Below the pieces are notes generated by a model. That model made no database searches. It worked only from the letters and a program-made list of their open reading frames with translations, and was not told the origin of the DNA. Shown piece by piece: positions 17,664-27,505 of a DNA stretch of 53,123 nucleotides. The stretch is taken from the NCBI GenBank assembly GCA_002371675.1, contig DFGE01000037.1:33400-86522 (forward strand), read 5' to 3'. Every line of letters begins with the position of its first letter. The stretch's first letter is position 1. Source of the DNA: Clostridiales bacterium UBA3758 (GTDB taxonomy: Bacteria; Bacillota; Clostridia; Oscillospirales; Oscillospiraceae). A program made the position numbers and the translations under genes.

Positions 17664-19919
<2,256 letters not shown>

Positions 19920-19976
19920 CGGCGTCAGCACACATGCGACGGGCGGGAGCGCGGCTCCCGCCGGGAAGGAGGATCA

Positions 19977-20819
19977 ATGACACAAGCAGTCCGCAGCCGC
20001 CCCGGGATCCGGCGGGGCGGCATCGTATCTCTGAGGATCGACGAGCTCTCGCCCAATCCCGTCCAGCCGCGGCGGCAGTTTGACGAGGACTCGCTGCGCG
20101 AGCTCAGCGAGAGCATCCGCAGCTACGGCATACTCAACCCCATCACCGTGCGCCTGCGCAGCGGGCGCTATGAGCTCGTTGCGGGAGAGCGCCGCTGGCG
20201 GGCGGCGCGGCTCGCGGGGCTGCGGGAGGTGCCCTGCATCCTGTTGGATGTGAACATGGAGGACGCAGGGCTGATCGCCCTGGTGGAGAACCTGCAGCGG
20301 AAGGACCTGGATTTCGTGGAGGAGGCCGAGGGGATCCAGCGGCTGATCCGCATGTTCGGGCTGAGCCAAGAGGAGGCGGCGCGGCGGATCGGAAAATCCC
20401 AGTCCGCCGTGGCGAACAAGCTCCGCCTGCTGCGTCTCCCCGGCGACGTGCTGCTCGCGCTGCGCGAAAACGGCCTCTCCGAGCGGCACGGGCGCGCCCT
20501 TCTGCGCCTGCCGGACGAGGAACAGCAGCGCGCCGCGCTCGCGGTCATCCTCGAAGACGAGCTCACCGTTGCAGCGGCCGAGGCCTATATCGACGCATTG
20601 CTCTCCTCCCCCGCAGAGGCCAGACCCGCTCCCCCGCCGGAGCGCCGGCGGACGCTGGTGCTCAAGGACGTGCGGGTGTTTCTCAACAGCGTGCGCCGCT
20701 CGATCGAGGTGATGAAGCAGGGCGGCATCGACGCGGGGCTGGAGCGGCGCGAAACTGAGGACGCGCTGATCCTCACCATTTCGATTCCCAAGAGCAAAAG
20801 CGGCGCGGAAGCGACATAA
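19977..20819 (+). CDS. ParB/Noc-family DNA-binding protein
   Basis: A 280-residue protein with the ParB N-terminal CTPase core (YELVAGERRWRAARLAGL and LIALVENLQRKDLDFVEEA), then a helix-turn-helix (LSQEEAARRIGKSQSAVANK) and a C-terminal dimerisation segment. It may be chromosomal ParB or the nucleoid-occlusion paralogue Noc. No parA lies beside it and the position outside a parAB operon favours a Noc-like role, but the sequence alone does not decide. It follows clpC by 57 bases with an AAGGAGG Shine-Dalgarno and precedes a sporulation-type gene. Confidence 0.85.
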   Translation: MTQAVRSRPGIRRGGIVSLRIDELSPNPVQPRRQFDEDSLRELSESIRSYGILNPITVRLRSGRYELVAGERRWRAARLAGLREVPCILLDVNMEDAGLIALVENLQRKDLDFVEEAEGIQRLIRMFGLSQEEAARRIGKSQSAVANKLRLLRLPGDVLLALRENGLSERHGRALLRLPDEEQQRAALAVILEDELTVAAAEAYIDALLSSPAEARPAPPPERRRTLVLKDVRVFLNSVRRSIEVMKQGGIDAGLERRETEDALILTISIPKSKSGAEAT

Positions 20820-20859
20820 AGCACGGTCGGCGCGCATACACTGCGCTGAGGTGAAGCAA

Positions 20860-21135
20860 ATGATCTGTCTCTTTTCCGAGCTGCGGTACAAGGAGGTCAT
20901 CGACGTACATACGGGCTTTCGCCTGGGCTATGTGTGCGACGCGGAGCTGGACGAGAAGGAGGGCCGCATTCTCTCGCTGCTGACGCCCGGGCGCGCACGT
21001 TTTTTCGGGCTGCTGGGGCGCGAAGACGACTATGTGCTCCCCTGGACGTGCATCCGACGCGTCGGGCGGGACATCATCCTCGTCGATCTCCCGCAGCCCT
21101 GCGCGCGCAGAAAACGCCGCTCAAAACTGTTTTAG
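20860..21135 (+). CDS. YlmC/YmxH-family PRC-barrel protein
   Basis: A 91-residue protein with the sequence of the small PRC-barrel proteins (ELRYKEVIDVHTGFRLGYV, DDYVLPWTCIRRVGRDIILV) associated with sporulation in Firmicutes. The PRC fold often mediates protein or RNA contacts; a specific role is not known. The ATG at 20860 is preferred because GAGGTGA just upstream is its Shine-Dalgarno; the in-frame GTG at 20851 is inside that signal. It ends in a basic tail. It follows the ParB/Noc gene by 40 bases. Confidence 0.8.
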   Translation: MICLFSELRYKEVIDVHTGFRLGYVCDAELDEKEGRILSLLTPGRARFFGLLGREDDYVLPWTCIRRVGRDIILVDLPQPCARRKRRSKLF

Positions 21136-21150
21136 GACATATGAGGACAA

Positions 21151-21187
21151 GAAGACGCCGCACAGTTTGGCACTGTGCGGCGTCTTC
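21151..21187. terminator. Terminator between ylmC-like gene and proS
   Basis: A 15-bp perfect stem GAAGACGCCGCACAG/CTGTGCGGCGTCTTC with a seven-base loop lies between converging genes and can serve both. A short T-rich tail (TATTTATG) follows on the plus strand. Confidence 0.8.
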
Positions 21188-21225
21188 TATTTATGCAATT
21201 TCTTTTTCGGGAACGGTGGCTCGTA

Positions 21226-22662
21226 TCAGTACGCGACGCCCCAGTAGACCATGGCCTTGGCCGGCTTGCCGCAGCAGGCGCAGACCTCGCCGAGCTTCTC
21301 CTGCTTGAGAGGCATGCAGCGGGAGGACATGCCCGCCTGCTCCTTCATCTTCAGCTCGCAGGCGAGATCGCCGCACCACATGGTCTTGATGAAGCCGCCG
21401 TTGCGCTCCTGCAGCTCCCTGGCCTCCTCGACGGACTGCGCGACGTAGGTGTGCTCCTCCATGTTGGCCTTGGCCTTCTCGAACAGGCCCTGCTGCACGG
21501 CCTCAAGCTGCGCCTTGGCAGCCTCCTCGAGCTCCTCGAGCTTCACGACGGTCTTCTCCCCGTCGTTGCGGCGCACGAGCACACACTGGCCGGCCTCGAT
21601 ATCGCGCGGGCCGATCTCCACACGCAGCGGCACGCCCTTCATCTCGTACTGGGCGCACTTCCAGCCCATGGAGTTGTCGCTGTCGTCAAGCTTGACGCGC
21701 AGCCCGGCCTTCTCCATCCGCTCGCGGAGGGCGTCGGCCGCCTCGAGCACGCCGGGCTTGTGCATGGCCACGGGCAGGACGATGACCTGGATGGGCGCGA
21801 TGGGAGGCGGAAGCACGAGGCCGTTGTTGTCACCATGAGCCATGATGACCGCGCCGATCATGCGCGTGGTGGAGCCCCAGGAGGTCTGGAAGGGATACTG
21901 CAGCTTGTTGTCGCGCCCGGTGAAGGTCACGTCGTAGGCGCGGGAGAACTTGTCCCCGAAATAGTGGGAGGTGGCGCCCTGGAGCGCCTTGTGATCCTTC
22001 ATCATGCACTCCACGGTGTAGGTGGCCTCCGCGCCGGCGAACTTCTCCTTGTCGGTCTTGCGGCCGCGCACCACGGGGATCGCCAGCACCTTCTCAAAGA
22101 AGTCGGCATAGGTGTTGAGCTGCTGCTCGGTCTCGGCCTTGGCCTCCTCGGCGGTCTCATGGATGGTGTGACCCTCCTGCCACCAGAACTCGCGCGAGCG
22201 CAGGAAGGGTCGGGTGGTCTTCTCCCAACGGATGACGGAGCACCACTGGTTATAGAGCATGGGCAGCTCGCGGTAGGAGTGCAGCACACGGGACCAGTGA
22301 TCGCAGAACATAGTCTCGGAGGTGGGGCGGAAGGCCAGGCGCTCCTCCAGCTGTTCGCTGCCGCCCATCGTGACCCAGGCCACCTCGGGCGCGAAGCCGT
22401 TGACGAGCTCGCCCTCTTTCTTGAGCAGGCTCTCCGGGATCAGCACCGGCATCGCCACGTTGACGTGCCCGGTCTTCTTGAACTCCCCGTCCATGATGCG
22501 CTGCATATTCTCCCAGATCGCGTAGCCGTAGGGGCGCAGGATCGTAAAGCCCTTGACCGAGGCGTACTCCACCAGCTCGGCCTTGCGGCAGATATCGGTA
22601 TACCACTGGGCAAAATCGACCTCCATATCGGTGATCTGCTCCACTTTTTTGTCTTTTGCCAT
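21226..22662 (-). CDS. proS: Prolyl-tRNA synthetase, archaeal/eukaryotic-like type
   Basis: A 478-residue class II synthetase of the ProS type 3 form. It lacks the insertion-domain editing module of the bacterial type and carries a C-terminal zinc-binding domain (CGDLACELK, CACCGKPAK) that ends in the typical aromatic tail WGVAY. Class II motifs include FRPTSETMF, RWEKTTRPFLRSREFWWQEG and GSTTRMIGAVIMAHGD. It charges tRNA-Pro. A TTGACA-type promoter gives a short leader with no T-box. The Shine-Dalgarno GAGAGGA precedes the ATG. Confidence 0.96.
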   Translation of the reverse strand: MAKDKKVEQITDMEVDFAQWYTDICRKAELVEYASVKGFTILRPYGYAIWENMQRIMDGEFKKTGHVNVAMPVLIPESLLKKEGELVNGFAPEVAWVTMGGSEQLEERLAFRPTSETMFCDHWSRVLHSYRELPMLYNQWCSVIRWEKTTRPFLRSREFWWQEGHTIHETAEEAKAETEQQLNTYADFFEKVLAIPVVRGRKTDKEKFAGAEATYTVECMMKDHKALQGATSHYFGDKFSRAYDVTFTGRDNKLQYPFQTSWGSTTRMIGAVIMAHGDNNGLVLPPPIAPIQVIVLPVAMHKPGVLEAADALRERMEKAGLRVKLDDSDNSMGWKCAQYEMKGVPLRVEIGPRDIEAGQCVLVRRNDGEKTVVKLEELEEAAKAQLEAVQQGLFEKAKANMEEHTYVAQSVEEARELQERNGGFIKTMWCGDLACELKMKEQAGMSSRCMPLKQEKLGEVCACCGKPAKAMVYWGVAY

Positions 22663-22715
22663 TGCAATAATCCTCTCTTTCCCTCCAGAGCCCTTGCCCC
22701 GCAGGTATTCGCTTC

Positions 22716-22744
22716 ATTCTATTCCCCTCTTATTTTCTTGTCAA
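22716..22744 (-). promoter_or_regulatory. proS promoter
   Basis: On the reverse strand a consensus TTGACA (22744-22739) and TAGAAT (22721-22716) are 17 bases apart. The leader to the start codon is about 47 bases, too short for a T-box. Confidence 0.75.
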
Positions 22745-22776
22745 GGGGCGCTTTTGGCGCGGATCAACTATTTTTC

Positions 22777-22805
22777 TTGACCTTTTCCGGAATTGTGTAT
22801 ATAAT
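22777..22805 (+). promoter_or_regulatory. Promoter of the membrane-protein/ohrR cluster
   Basis: TTGACC (22777-22782) and a perfect TATAAT (22800-22805) are 17 bases apart. The leader contains a hairpin with ends CCCGGA (22832-22837) and TCCGGG (22862-22867) followed by TTTATAG, a possible weak attenuator. Confidence 0.75.
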
Positions 22806-22885
22806 GTCTTTTGATTCTGACCTGTTTTGTGCCCGGAGCCTCTTCCCTTCTGTGTAAAGGGTCCGGGTTTATAGTTTCAGCGGAG

Positions 22886-24106
22886 GTGACAGAAATCAAC
22901 AAGCAAAAGTTTCTTGCCGAGCTTGAAAAGCTGCTGGCCTTCATGTACGAGGAGGATCGGCAGATGGCTCTTGCCATGTACGGCAGGATTTTTGACGACG
23001 CGGAGAGTGAACAGGCGGTCCTGCAGAAGCTCTTTTCTCCGACCCGCCAGGCCATCAACGTCGCCCGTGTGTACAATGCCAAGGAGCGCAAGCTTCAGGT
23101 GGAGGCCCAGTCCCGCGGAGATTCCGCGCAGCAGGACGTCTCTCCGGCTTTCCTGCTGGAGATCAACAAGATCTATGACGATGTCTTCCGGGTGATCGCC
23201 CAGAGGCAGGAGCAGGCTCCGGCCGAACAGCGGAACGAGGATCAGTTCTGCCTGTTCACGGATCAGGACGCGCCGCATCCCATCAAGGATTCGGAATATG
23301 TCCCCATCGCGCTGCAGGGCGGCAAGCCCTCCCCCGCGGAGGACGGGACAAGCCTGGAGCTCGACGAGGACGAGCTGCAGATCGCGCAGCCGGAGGAAGC
23401 AGACGAGATCGTGCCGGCGGAGGCCGCCGTCTATGAAGAAGAGCGTGCCGCCGCGCAGAACGGGCCGGCCGCCGTGCCCATCCAGGCGCACCTTATCCCC
23501 GAAGAGGAAGAGCTCGACGTGGAGGCTCCCGCAGAGGAGATCCTCACCGCTGCGAGCGAGACCGGGGAGGGCGAAAAGCCACGCTTCGGCTACGGCAGCC
23601 TCGAGGCGGAGAGCGAAGCGAAGACGGAGCCTGCCGCACAGGCACAGGCGGATGCGGCCGGCGAGGAGCCGAACATCTTCGAGCGGCAGCTCACGCTCGA
23701 CGGCGTGATTGCCCCGGAGCGTCAGGATTCTGCGCGCCCGGCGGATCCGATCCCGATGGAGACCGTGCGCAAGCCGCGCGTGTTCCTGCTGATCCTCTAT
23801 ACGCTCATCGCCATCCCCGTCACCCTGTTCGGCCTTGCGCTGCTGCTGATCCCGACGGCGCTGTGCCTCATATTGGCCGCCGGCGTCATCGCCGCCGGCG
23901 TCTCTGCGCTGGTCGCCGCCTTCAGCTCCGGTCTCACGCCCTTTGCCAACATCCTGCTCGTGCTCGGCACGGCGCTGGTCGTGCTGGCGCTGGGGCTGCT
24001 GTTCCTGTGGCTGTTCGTGTGGCTGATCTTCGGCGGCATGGGCGGTCTGATCCGCGGCGTCGTGAATCTCGGCCGTAAATGGTGCTATCGGGAGGTGTCG
24101 GTATGA
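22886..24106 (+). CDS. Unknown protein: helical N-terminus, acidic linker, C-terminal membrane segments
   Basis: I do not recognise this family. Residues 1-110 are soluble and helical (KQKFLAELEKLLAFMYEEDR). Residues 120-290 are a low-complexity acidic linker rich in Glu, Ala and Pro. The last 110 residues hold two or three hydrophobic helices (RVFLLILYTLIAIPVTLFGL, then another Leu/Ala/Val-rich pair) and a basic end. The start is unclear: the GTG at 22886 lies inside the best Shine-Dalgarno (GGAGGTGA), whose ideal spacing points to an ATC at 22895; an ATG at 22943 is the next option. The stop overlaps the next small membrane protein by four bases. Confidence 0.65.
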   Translation: MTEINKQKFLAELEKLLAFMYEEDRQMALAMYGRIFDDAESEQAVLQKLFSPTRQAINVARVYNAKERKLQVEAQSRGDSAQQDVSPAFLLEINKIYDDVFRVIAQRQEQAPAEQRNEDQFCLFTDQDAPHPIKDSEYVPIALQGGKPSPAEDGTSLELDEDELQIAQPEEADEIVPAEAAVYEEERAAAQNGPAAVPIQAHLIPEEEELDVEAPAEEILTAASETGEGEKPRFGYGSLEAESEAKTEPAAQAQADAAGEEPNIFERQLTLDGVIAPERQDSARPADPIPMETVRKPRVFLLILYTLIAIPVTLFGLALLLIPTALCLILAAGVIAAGVSALVAAFSSGLTPFANILLVLGTALVVLALGLLFLWLFVWLIFGGMGGLIRGVVNLGRKWCYREVSV

Positions 24107-24318
24107 AGAAAGCATGGAGCGTCGTGGGGACGATCGTCCTCGTCATGATCCTTCTCGGCGGCATCTGCATCGCCGTCGGCTATGTGACCGGCGGCAGCAC
24201 GGAGGCCGTCCTCACCCGGATGGAGGCCCGCTACCACCTGAGCGTCTATTTCGACGCCTATCTCCACTGGTTCCAGGATCTGATCGCCCGTCTGGTCGCC
24301 CTGTGGCCCGCTGCCTGA
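24103..24318 (+). CDS. Small single-pass membrane protein, unknown
   Basis: A 71-residue protein. A hydrophobic helix (WSVVGTIVLVMILLGGICIA) directly follows the MKKA start, and a short amphipathic tail has aromatic residues (YFDAYLHWFQDLI). The ATG overlaps the stop of the preceding membrane protein (ATGA), so the two are translationally coupled and may work together. No family was recognised. Confidence 0.6.
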   Translation: MKKAWSVVGTIVLVMILLGGICIAVGYVTGGSTEAVLTRMEARYHLSVYFDAYLHWFQDLIARLVALWPAA

Positions 24319-24334
24319 GTTAGCGGGAGACGGC

Positions 24335-24784
24335 ATGGACGATCAATACGGAGCGCTGAAGCTCTCTCATCAGCTCTGTTTCCCGCTCTACGCCTGTTCG
24401 CGGGAGATCATCAAGCGCTACAAGCCCTTTCTCGACGAACTGGATCTGACCTACACGCAGTACATCGCCATGATGGTGCTGTGGGAGCAGGGGCAGCTCA
24501 CGGTCAAGGAGCTGGGTGCCGCGCTCTTCCTCGATTCCGGGACGCTGACGCCGCTGCTGAAAAAGCTGGAGGCCAAGGGCTATATCACCCGCCGCCGCAG
24601 CGAGGCGGACGAGCGCAGCCTCCTCGTGGGGCTCACTCCGCAGGGTCTTGCGCTGCGGGACAGGGCGCTGTCCGTCCCCGTGCAGATGGCTCGCTGCGTC
24701 CGGCTCGAGCCGGAGGAGGCAAAGGAGCTCTACCGCCTGCTCTACAAGCTACTCGAGCAGGATGAACCGGAGGAGCAGGAATAA
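24335..24784 (+). CDS. ohrR: OhrR-type MarR-family redox-sensing repressor
   Basis: A 149-residue MarR protein very close in layout to Bacillus OhrR. The sensing cysteine is Cys15 in SHQLCFPLYACSREI, with Tyr29 and Tyr40 at the positions that hydrogen-bond it in OhrR. The wing and recognition helix follow (LFLDSGTLTPLLKKLEAKG, RRSEADERS). It has an extra Cys at 21. OhrR senses organic hydroperoxides and usually represses ohr, but no ohr/OsmC gene lies within the window. It is 16 bases behind the small membrane gene and probably co-transcribed with it. Confidence 0.88.
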   Translation: MDDQYGALKLSHQLCFPLYACSREIIKRYKPFLDELDLTYTQYIAMMVLWEQGQLTVKELGAALFLDSGTLTPLLKKLEAKGYITRRRSEADERSLLVGLTPQGLALRDRALSVPVQMARCVRLEPEEAKELYRLLYKLLEQDEPEEQE

Positions 24785-24832
24785 CGCGCCGGAGCGGAAT
24801 ACCGCTTTGGACGGAAATAACAGGAATACCCG

Positions 24833-24866
24833 AAAGCCGCGCCCTTGTCAGGGTGCGGCTTTCTTT
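24833..24866 (+). terminator. Terminator after ohrR
   Basis: A 13-bp stem AAAGCCGCGCCCT/AGGGTGCGGCTTT (one G-T pair) with a TGTC loop, followed by CTTTCG. It ends the membrane-protein/ohrR transcript. Confidence 0.8.
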
Positions 24867-24870
24867 CGTA

Positions 24871-25164
24871 TCGCAGGGGCGGATAGCATCCACCCGTTTG
24901 TCGGACATGGCTGCACGTCGTCGGGCGGCTGATAGCCGCCCCTACGGAGACGGACGAATGTCGGCGAGCGCATGACACGGGACGTCGAGGACGCCGTCCC
25001 CTGCGGACGAGACGAAGGTTTCCTCGCAAATCCGATCATTTCCCACGCTTTCCCGTTTTCGGGAGGGGAGAGCCCCTCCCCTGCGATGAAACCGCCGTTT
25101 CCGCAACGCCGTTGCCCGGCTGCAAATCCGACACAGCGTTCCGCCGGGGCGTCGGCCCCTACGG
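24871..25164. repeat. Cluster of five GC-rich palindromic repeats
   Basis: The gap between ohrR and ytvI (388 bases) holds no gene but five short palindromes: 24876-24895, 24923-24941 (GGGCGGCT/AGCCGCCC), 24979-25000 (GGGACG/CGTCCC), 25061-25080 (GGGAGGGG/CCCCTCCC) and 25146-25159 (GGGGC/GCCCC). Four of them are followed by CTACGG, CTGCGG or a close variant. A related unit in the opposite orientation is at 53068-53093. They look like a REP-like intergenic repeat common in Oscillospiraceae. Confidence 0.6.
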
Positions 25165-25172
25165 CAGATTCT

Positions 25173-26243
25173 TCACACAGTATTCCACAGATGCACAACG
25201 CCCTGGTCGTTGAGGCGGCAGAGCGTCACCAGCAGGAGCGGGAACAGCAGCATGCCCCAGACGCCGCAGCAGCGCCAGCCGACATAGACCGCGAGCAGGG
25301 AGGCCAGCGGATTGAGGCCGATGGAATCCCCCACCAGGCGTGCCTGCGCCGCGCTGCGCACGAGCCAGACGATCCCCCAGGTCAGCAGCAGGCCGGCGGC
25401 GCGGCCCCTCTCCCCCAGAAGCAGGCAGCCGAGCGCCCAGGGCACGAGCACCACGCCCGCGCCGAAGACGGGCAGCGCGTCGACGAAGGCGACGAGGAAG
25501 GCCATCAGTGCAGCGGCGCGCAACCGGAGTAGCAGGAAGGCAGCCAGCAGCTGCGCGAAGGTGACGCCCATGAGCAGCGCCTGCGCGCGCAGCCAGCCGC
25601 CGAAGCTCTTTTTGAGGTCTGCGCCGAGACCGCCCAGCCGCTCTCGCAGCGCGGCGGGCAGCTGGGCCGAGAGAAAGGCGAGTGTCTGCGGGTAGGCGGC
25701 GGAGAGCAGTTCCATGCCGACAAGCGCCGTCACAGCGAAGAGCGCCGCGCCGGGGCTGCCCTGCGCCAGCCTTGCCAGCGCGTCGAGGAGCATTTCGGAC
25801 AAGTGCGCGGGGAGTGCGCCGAGTGCCTGCGCCGCGGCCTCGAGGCTCAGGCGCAGCAGCCCCTCGGCCGGCTCTGGTGCGTCCGCCATCCAGGAGAGCA
25901 AACGCTCCTCCCAGCTTCTGATCTCCGTCTCGAGCCGCGCAATGAGCGCGGGCGCCTGCCGCGCAAGCTCGCTGAGCAGCGAGAGCGCGCGGGAGCAGAG
26001 GGAGGCCGCGCCCCAGAAGATCGCCAGCGAGAGCAGGAGCGTCAGCAGCAGCGCGGACAGACGGCGCGGGACGCCCCTGCGCGTAAGCGCGCGCACGACG
26101 GGCTCCACCAGCGCCGCCGCCGCGAAGGAGACGAGAAACGGCGCCGCCCAGGGCAGCAGGAAACGCCACACGACCCAGGCCGCGCCCGCCGCCCCCGCCG
26201 CTGCGAGCAGCATGCGCAGGCTTTTCCCGATCCGATCCGGCAT
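25173..26243 (-). CDS. ytvI: AI-2E/PerM-family membrane protein, YtvI-like (sporulation)
   Basis: A 356-residue polytopic protein. About seven to eight hydrophobic helices alternate with an amphipathic central region (residues 90-180), as in the AI-2E transporter/PerM superfamily. The end (FGGWLRAQALLMGVTFAQLL, AFVDALPVFGAGVVLVPWAL and the RLVGDSIGLNPLASLLAVYV segment) matches YtvI, a sporulation-associated member. Transport cargo is not known. The ATG at 26243 follows AAGGAGGGTGA. Its very high GC keeps another frame open (25159-26169), which is not coding. It is divergent from lysC. Confidence 0.85.
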   Translation of the reverse strand: MPDRIGKSLRMLLAAAGAAGAAWVVWRFLLPWAAPFLVSFAAAALVEPVVRALTRRGVPRRLSALLLTLLLSLAIFWGAASLCSRALSLLSELARQAPALIARLETEIRSWEERLLSWMADAPEPAEGLLRLSLEAAAQALGALPAHLSEMLLDALARLAQGSPGAALFAVTALVGMELLSAAYPQTLAFLSAQLPAALRERLGGLGADLKKSFGGWLRAQALLMGVTFAQLLAAFLLLRLRAAALMAFLVAFVDALPVFGAGVVLVPWALGCLLLGERGRAAGLLLTWGIVWLVRSAAQARLVGDSIGLNPLASLLAVYVGWRCCGVWGMLLFPLLLVTLCRLNDQGVVHLWNTV

Positions 26244-26416
26244 CCCGTCACCCTCCTTTGCGTTTGCCTCACGCCATGCAGCACAGGCTGTAAAGAGGTT
26301 TTCCCCATTTGGGCGGAGAAGTATTCACCCTCGACGCAAAAAGCGCTCCCCCCTGTTTTCCCGCAAGGCGCGCCCGGCCGGGAGCGCACCCCGCGCCCGG
26401 CTCCGTCATAGGATGG

Positions 26417-26439
26417 CATGGTCGGAGAAACCGACCATG
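26417..26439 (+). promoter_or_regulatory. Hairpin abutting the aspartokinase ribosome-binding site
   Basis: A perfect 9-bp stem CATGGTCGG/CCGACCATG with an AGAAA loop ends exactly at the Shine-Dalgarno GGAGGG (26439-26444) of the aspartokinase gene. It may limit initiation. No lysine-riboswitch features are visible. Confidence 0.5.
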
Positions 26440-26450
26440 GAGGGAAACAC

Positions 26451-27422
26451 ATGTGCATCGTACAGAAATTCGGCGGCAGCTCCCTCGCGGGGCCTGACCG
26501 CCTGCGCCGCGCCGCGACGATCAGCGGGGAGGCCTGGCGCCGGGGCAGCCGGGTCGTCGTGGTGGTGTCCGCCTCCGGCGACACGACCGATGAGCTGCTC
26601 TCTCTCGCCAGGCAGCTTGCGCCGCACCCCTCCCCGCGGGAGTTGGACGCCCTGCTCTCCACGGGAGAGCAGCAGTCTGCGGCGCTGATGGCCATTGTTC
26701 TGCAGAGCATCGGCGCGCGGGCGCGCTCTTTTTCCGGCTGGCAGGCCGGGATCCATACCGATTCCGAAGCCGGGGACGCGGCGATCCGCAGCATCCAGCC
26801 GGGGCGGCTGCTGCGCGCCATGGACGCGGGCGAGATCGCTGTCGTCTCGGGCTTTCAGGGCATCTCCGCCGAGGGAGATATCACGACGCTCGGCCGCGGC
26901 GGCTCGGACACGACGGCGGTCGCCCTGGCGGCCGCGCTGGAGGCAGATCGCTGCGAGATCTATACCGACGTGGACGGCATCTATACCGCCGATCCGCGCG
27001 TCATCCCCTCGGCGCAGAAGCTCGAGGAGATCGACAGCCGGGATATGCTGCTGCTCGCGCGGCACGGCTCCCAGGTACTGCACCCGCGCGCGGTGGAGCT
27101 TGCGATGGAGCACGACGTGGAGCTGCGGCTGCTCTCCTCGTTCAGCGCCTCGCCGGGCAGTGCGGTACGGCTGCTGCCGGAGACGCGCCGTGCGCCGCTC
27201 GCGGGTGTGACGCGGGACGAGGCGGCCTCCACGGTGACGCTCGTCGGCCGCGCGGTGGGCGAGGCGACACTGCCCTTCCTGCGCGTGTCCCTCGAGCACA
27301 GCGGCGTGCCGGTGCTCGATGCGGCGGCGGAGTCCGGCTGCGCGCATCTCACAGTCGCCCGCGCGCAGCTGCAAAGCGCCATGGAGCTCGTCCACCGCAT
27401 CGTGATCGGGGAGCCGGCCTGA
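26451..27422 (+). CDS. lysC: Aspartate kinase with shortened regulatory region
   Basis: A 323-residue enzyme that phosphorylates aspartate at the start of lysine, threonine and methionine synthesis. Kinase motifs are KFGGSS (residues 6-11), TLGRGGSDTTAVALA, and YTDVDGIYTADPR. Usual aspartokinases have about 400 residues with two ACT domains; here only about 75 residues follow the kinase core, enough for one ACT (GVTRDEAASTVTLVGRAVGE onward). Feedback control may therefore be altered or absent. The ATG at 26451 follows GGAGGG; a hairpin sits just before it. It is monocistronic. Confidence 0.88.
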   Translation: MCIVQKFGGSSLAGPDRLRRAATISGEAWRRGSRVVVVVSASGDTTDELLSLARQLAPHPSPRELDALLSTGEQQSAALMAIVLQSIGARARSFSGWQAGIHTDSEAGDAAIRSIQPGRLLRAMDAGEIAVVSGFQGISAEGDITTLGRGGSDTTAVALAAALEADRCEIYTDVDGIYTADPRVIPSAQKLEEIDSRDMLLLARHGSQVLHPRAVELAMEHDVELRLLSSFSASPGSAVRLLPETRRAPLAGVTRDEAASTVTLVGRAVGEATLPFLRVSLEHSGVPVLDAAAESGCAHLTVARAQLQSAMELVHRIVIGEPA

Positions 27423-27433
27423 TCACCTGCGGA

Positions 27434-27469
27434 AAAAGCCTTCGGATTCAACAGAATCCGAAGGCTTTT
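27434..27469 (+). terminator. Terminator after lysC
   Basis: A perfect stem of at least 13 bp (AGCCTTCGGATTC with GAATCCGAAGGCT) around an AACA loop, flanked by A on one side and TTTT on the other. It is a strong intrinsic terminator between convergent genes. Confidence 0.9.
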
Positions 27470-27505
27470 GTTCTCGTTTTTCTTTCGGCCGGCGCATTTT
27501 CCGGC

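Noticed and set aside
22663..22760. T-box riboswitch in front of proS
   Set aside because: The promoter leaves only about 47 bases of leader, and no T-box sequence or specifier stem is visible.
24871..25164. Possible CRISPR array
   Set aside because: The repeated units are not identical, vary in length and spacing, and no cas gene is near; they are individual palindromes.
25159..26169. A second reverse-strand frame inside ytvI
   Set aside because: It is almost all Ala, Arg and Gly; the other frame gives a coherent polytopic YtvI-like protein with a strong Shine-Dalgarno.
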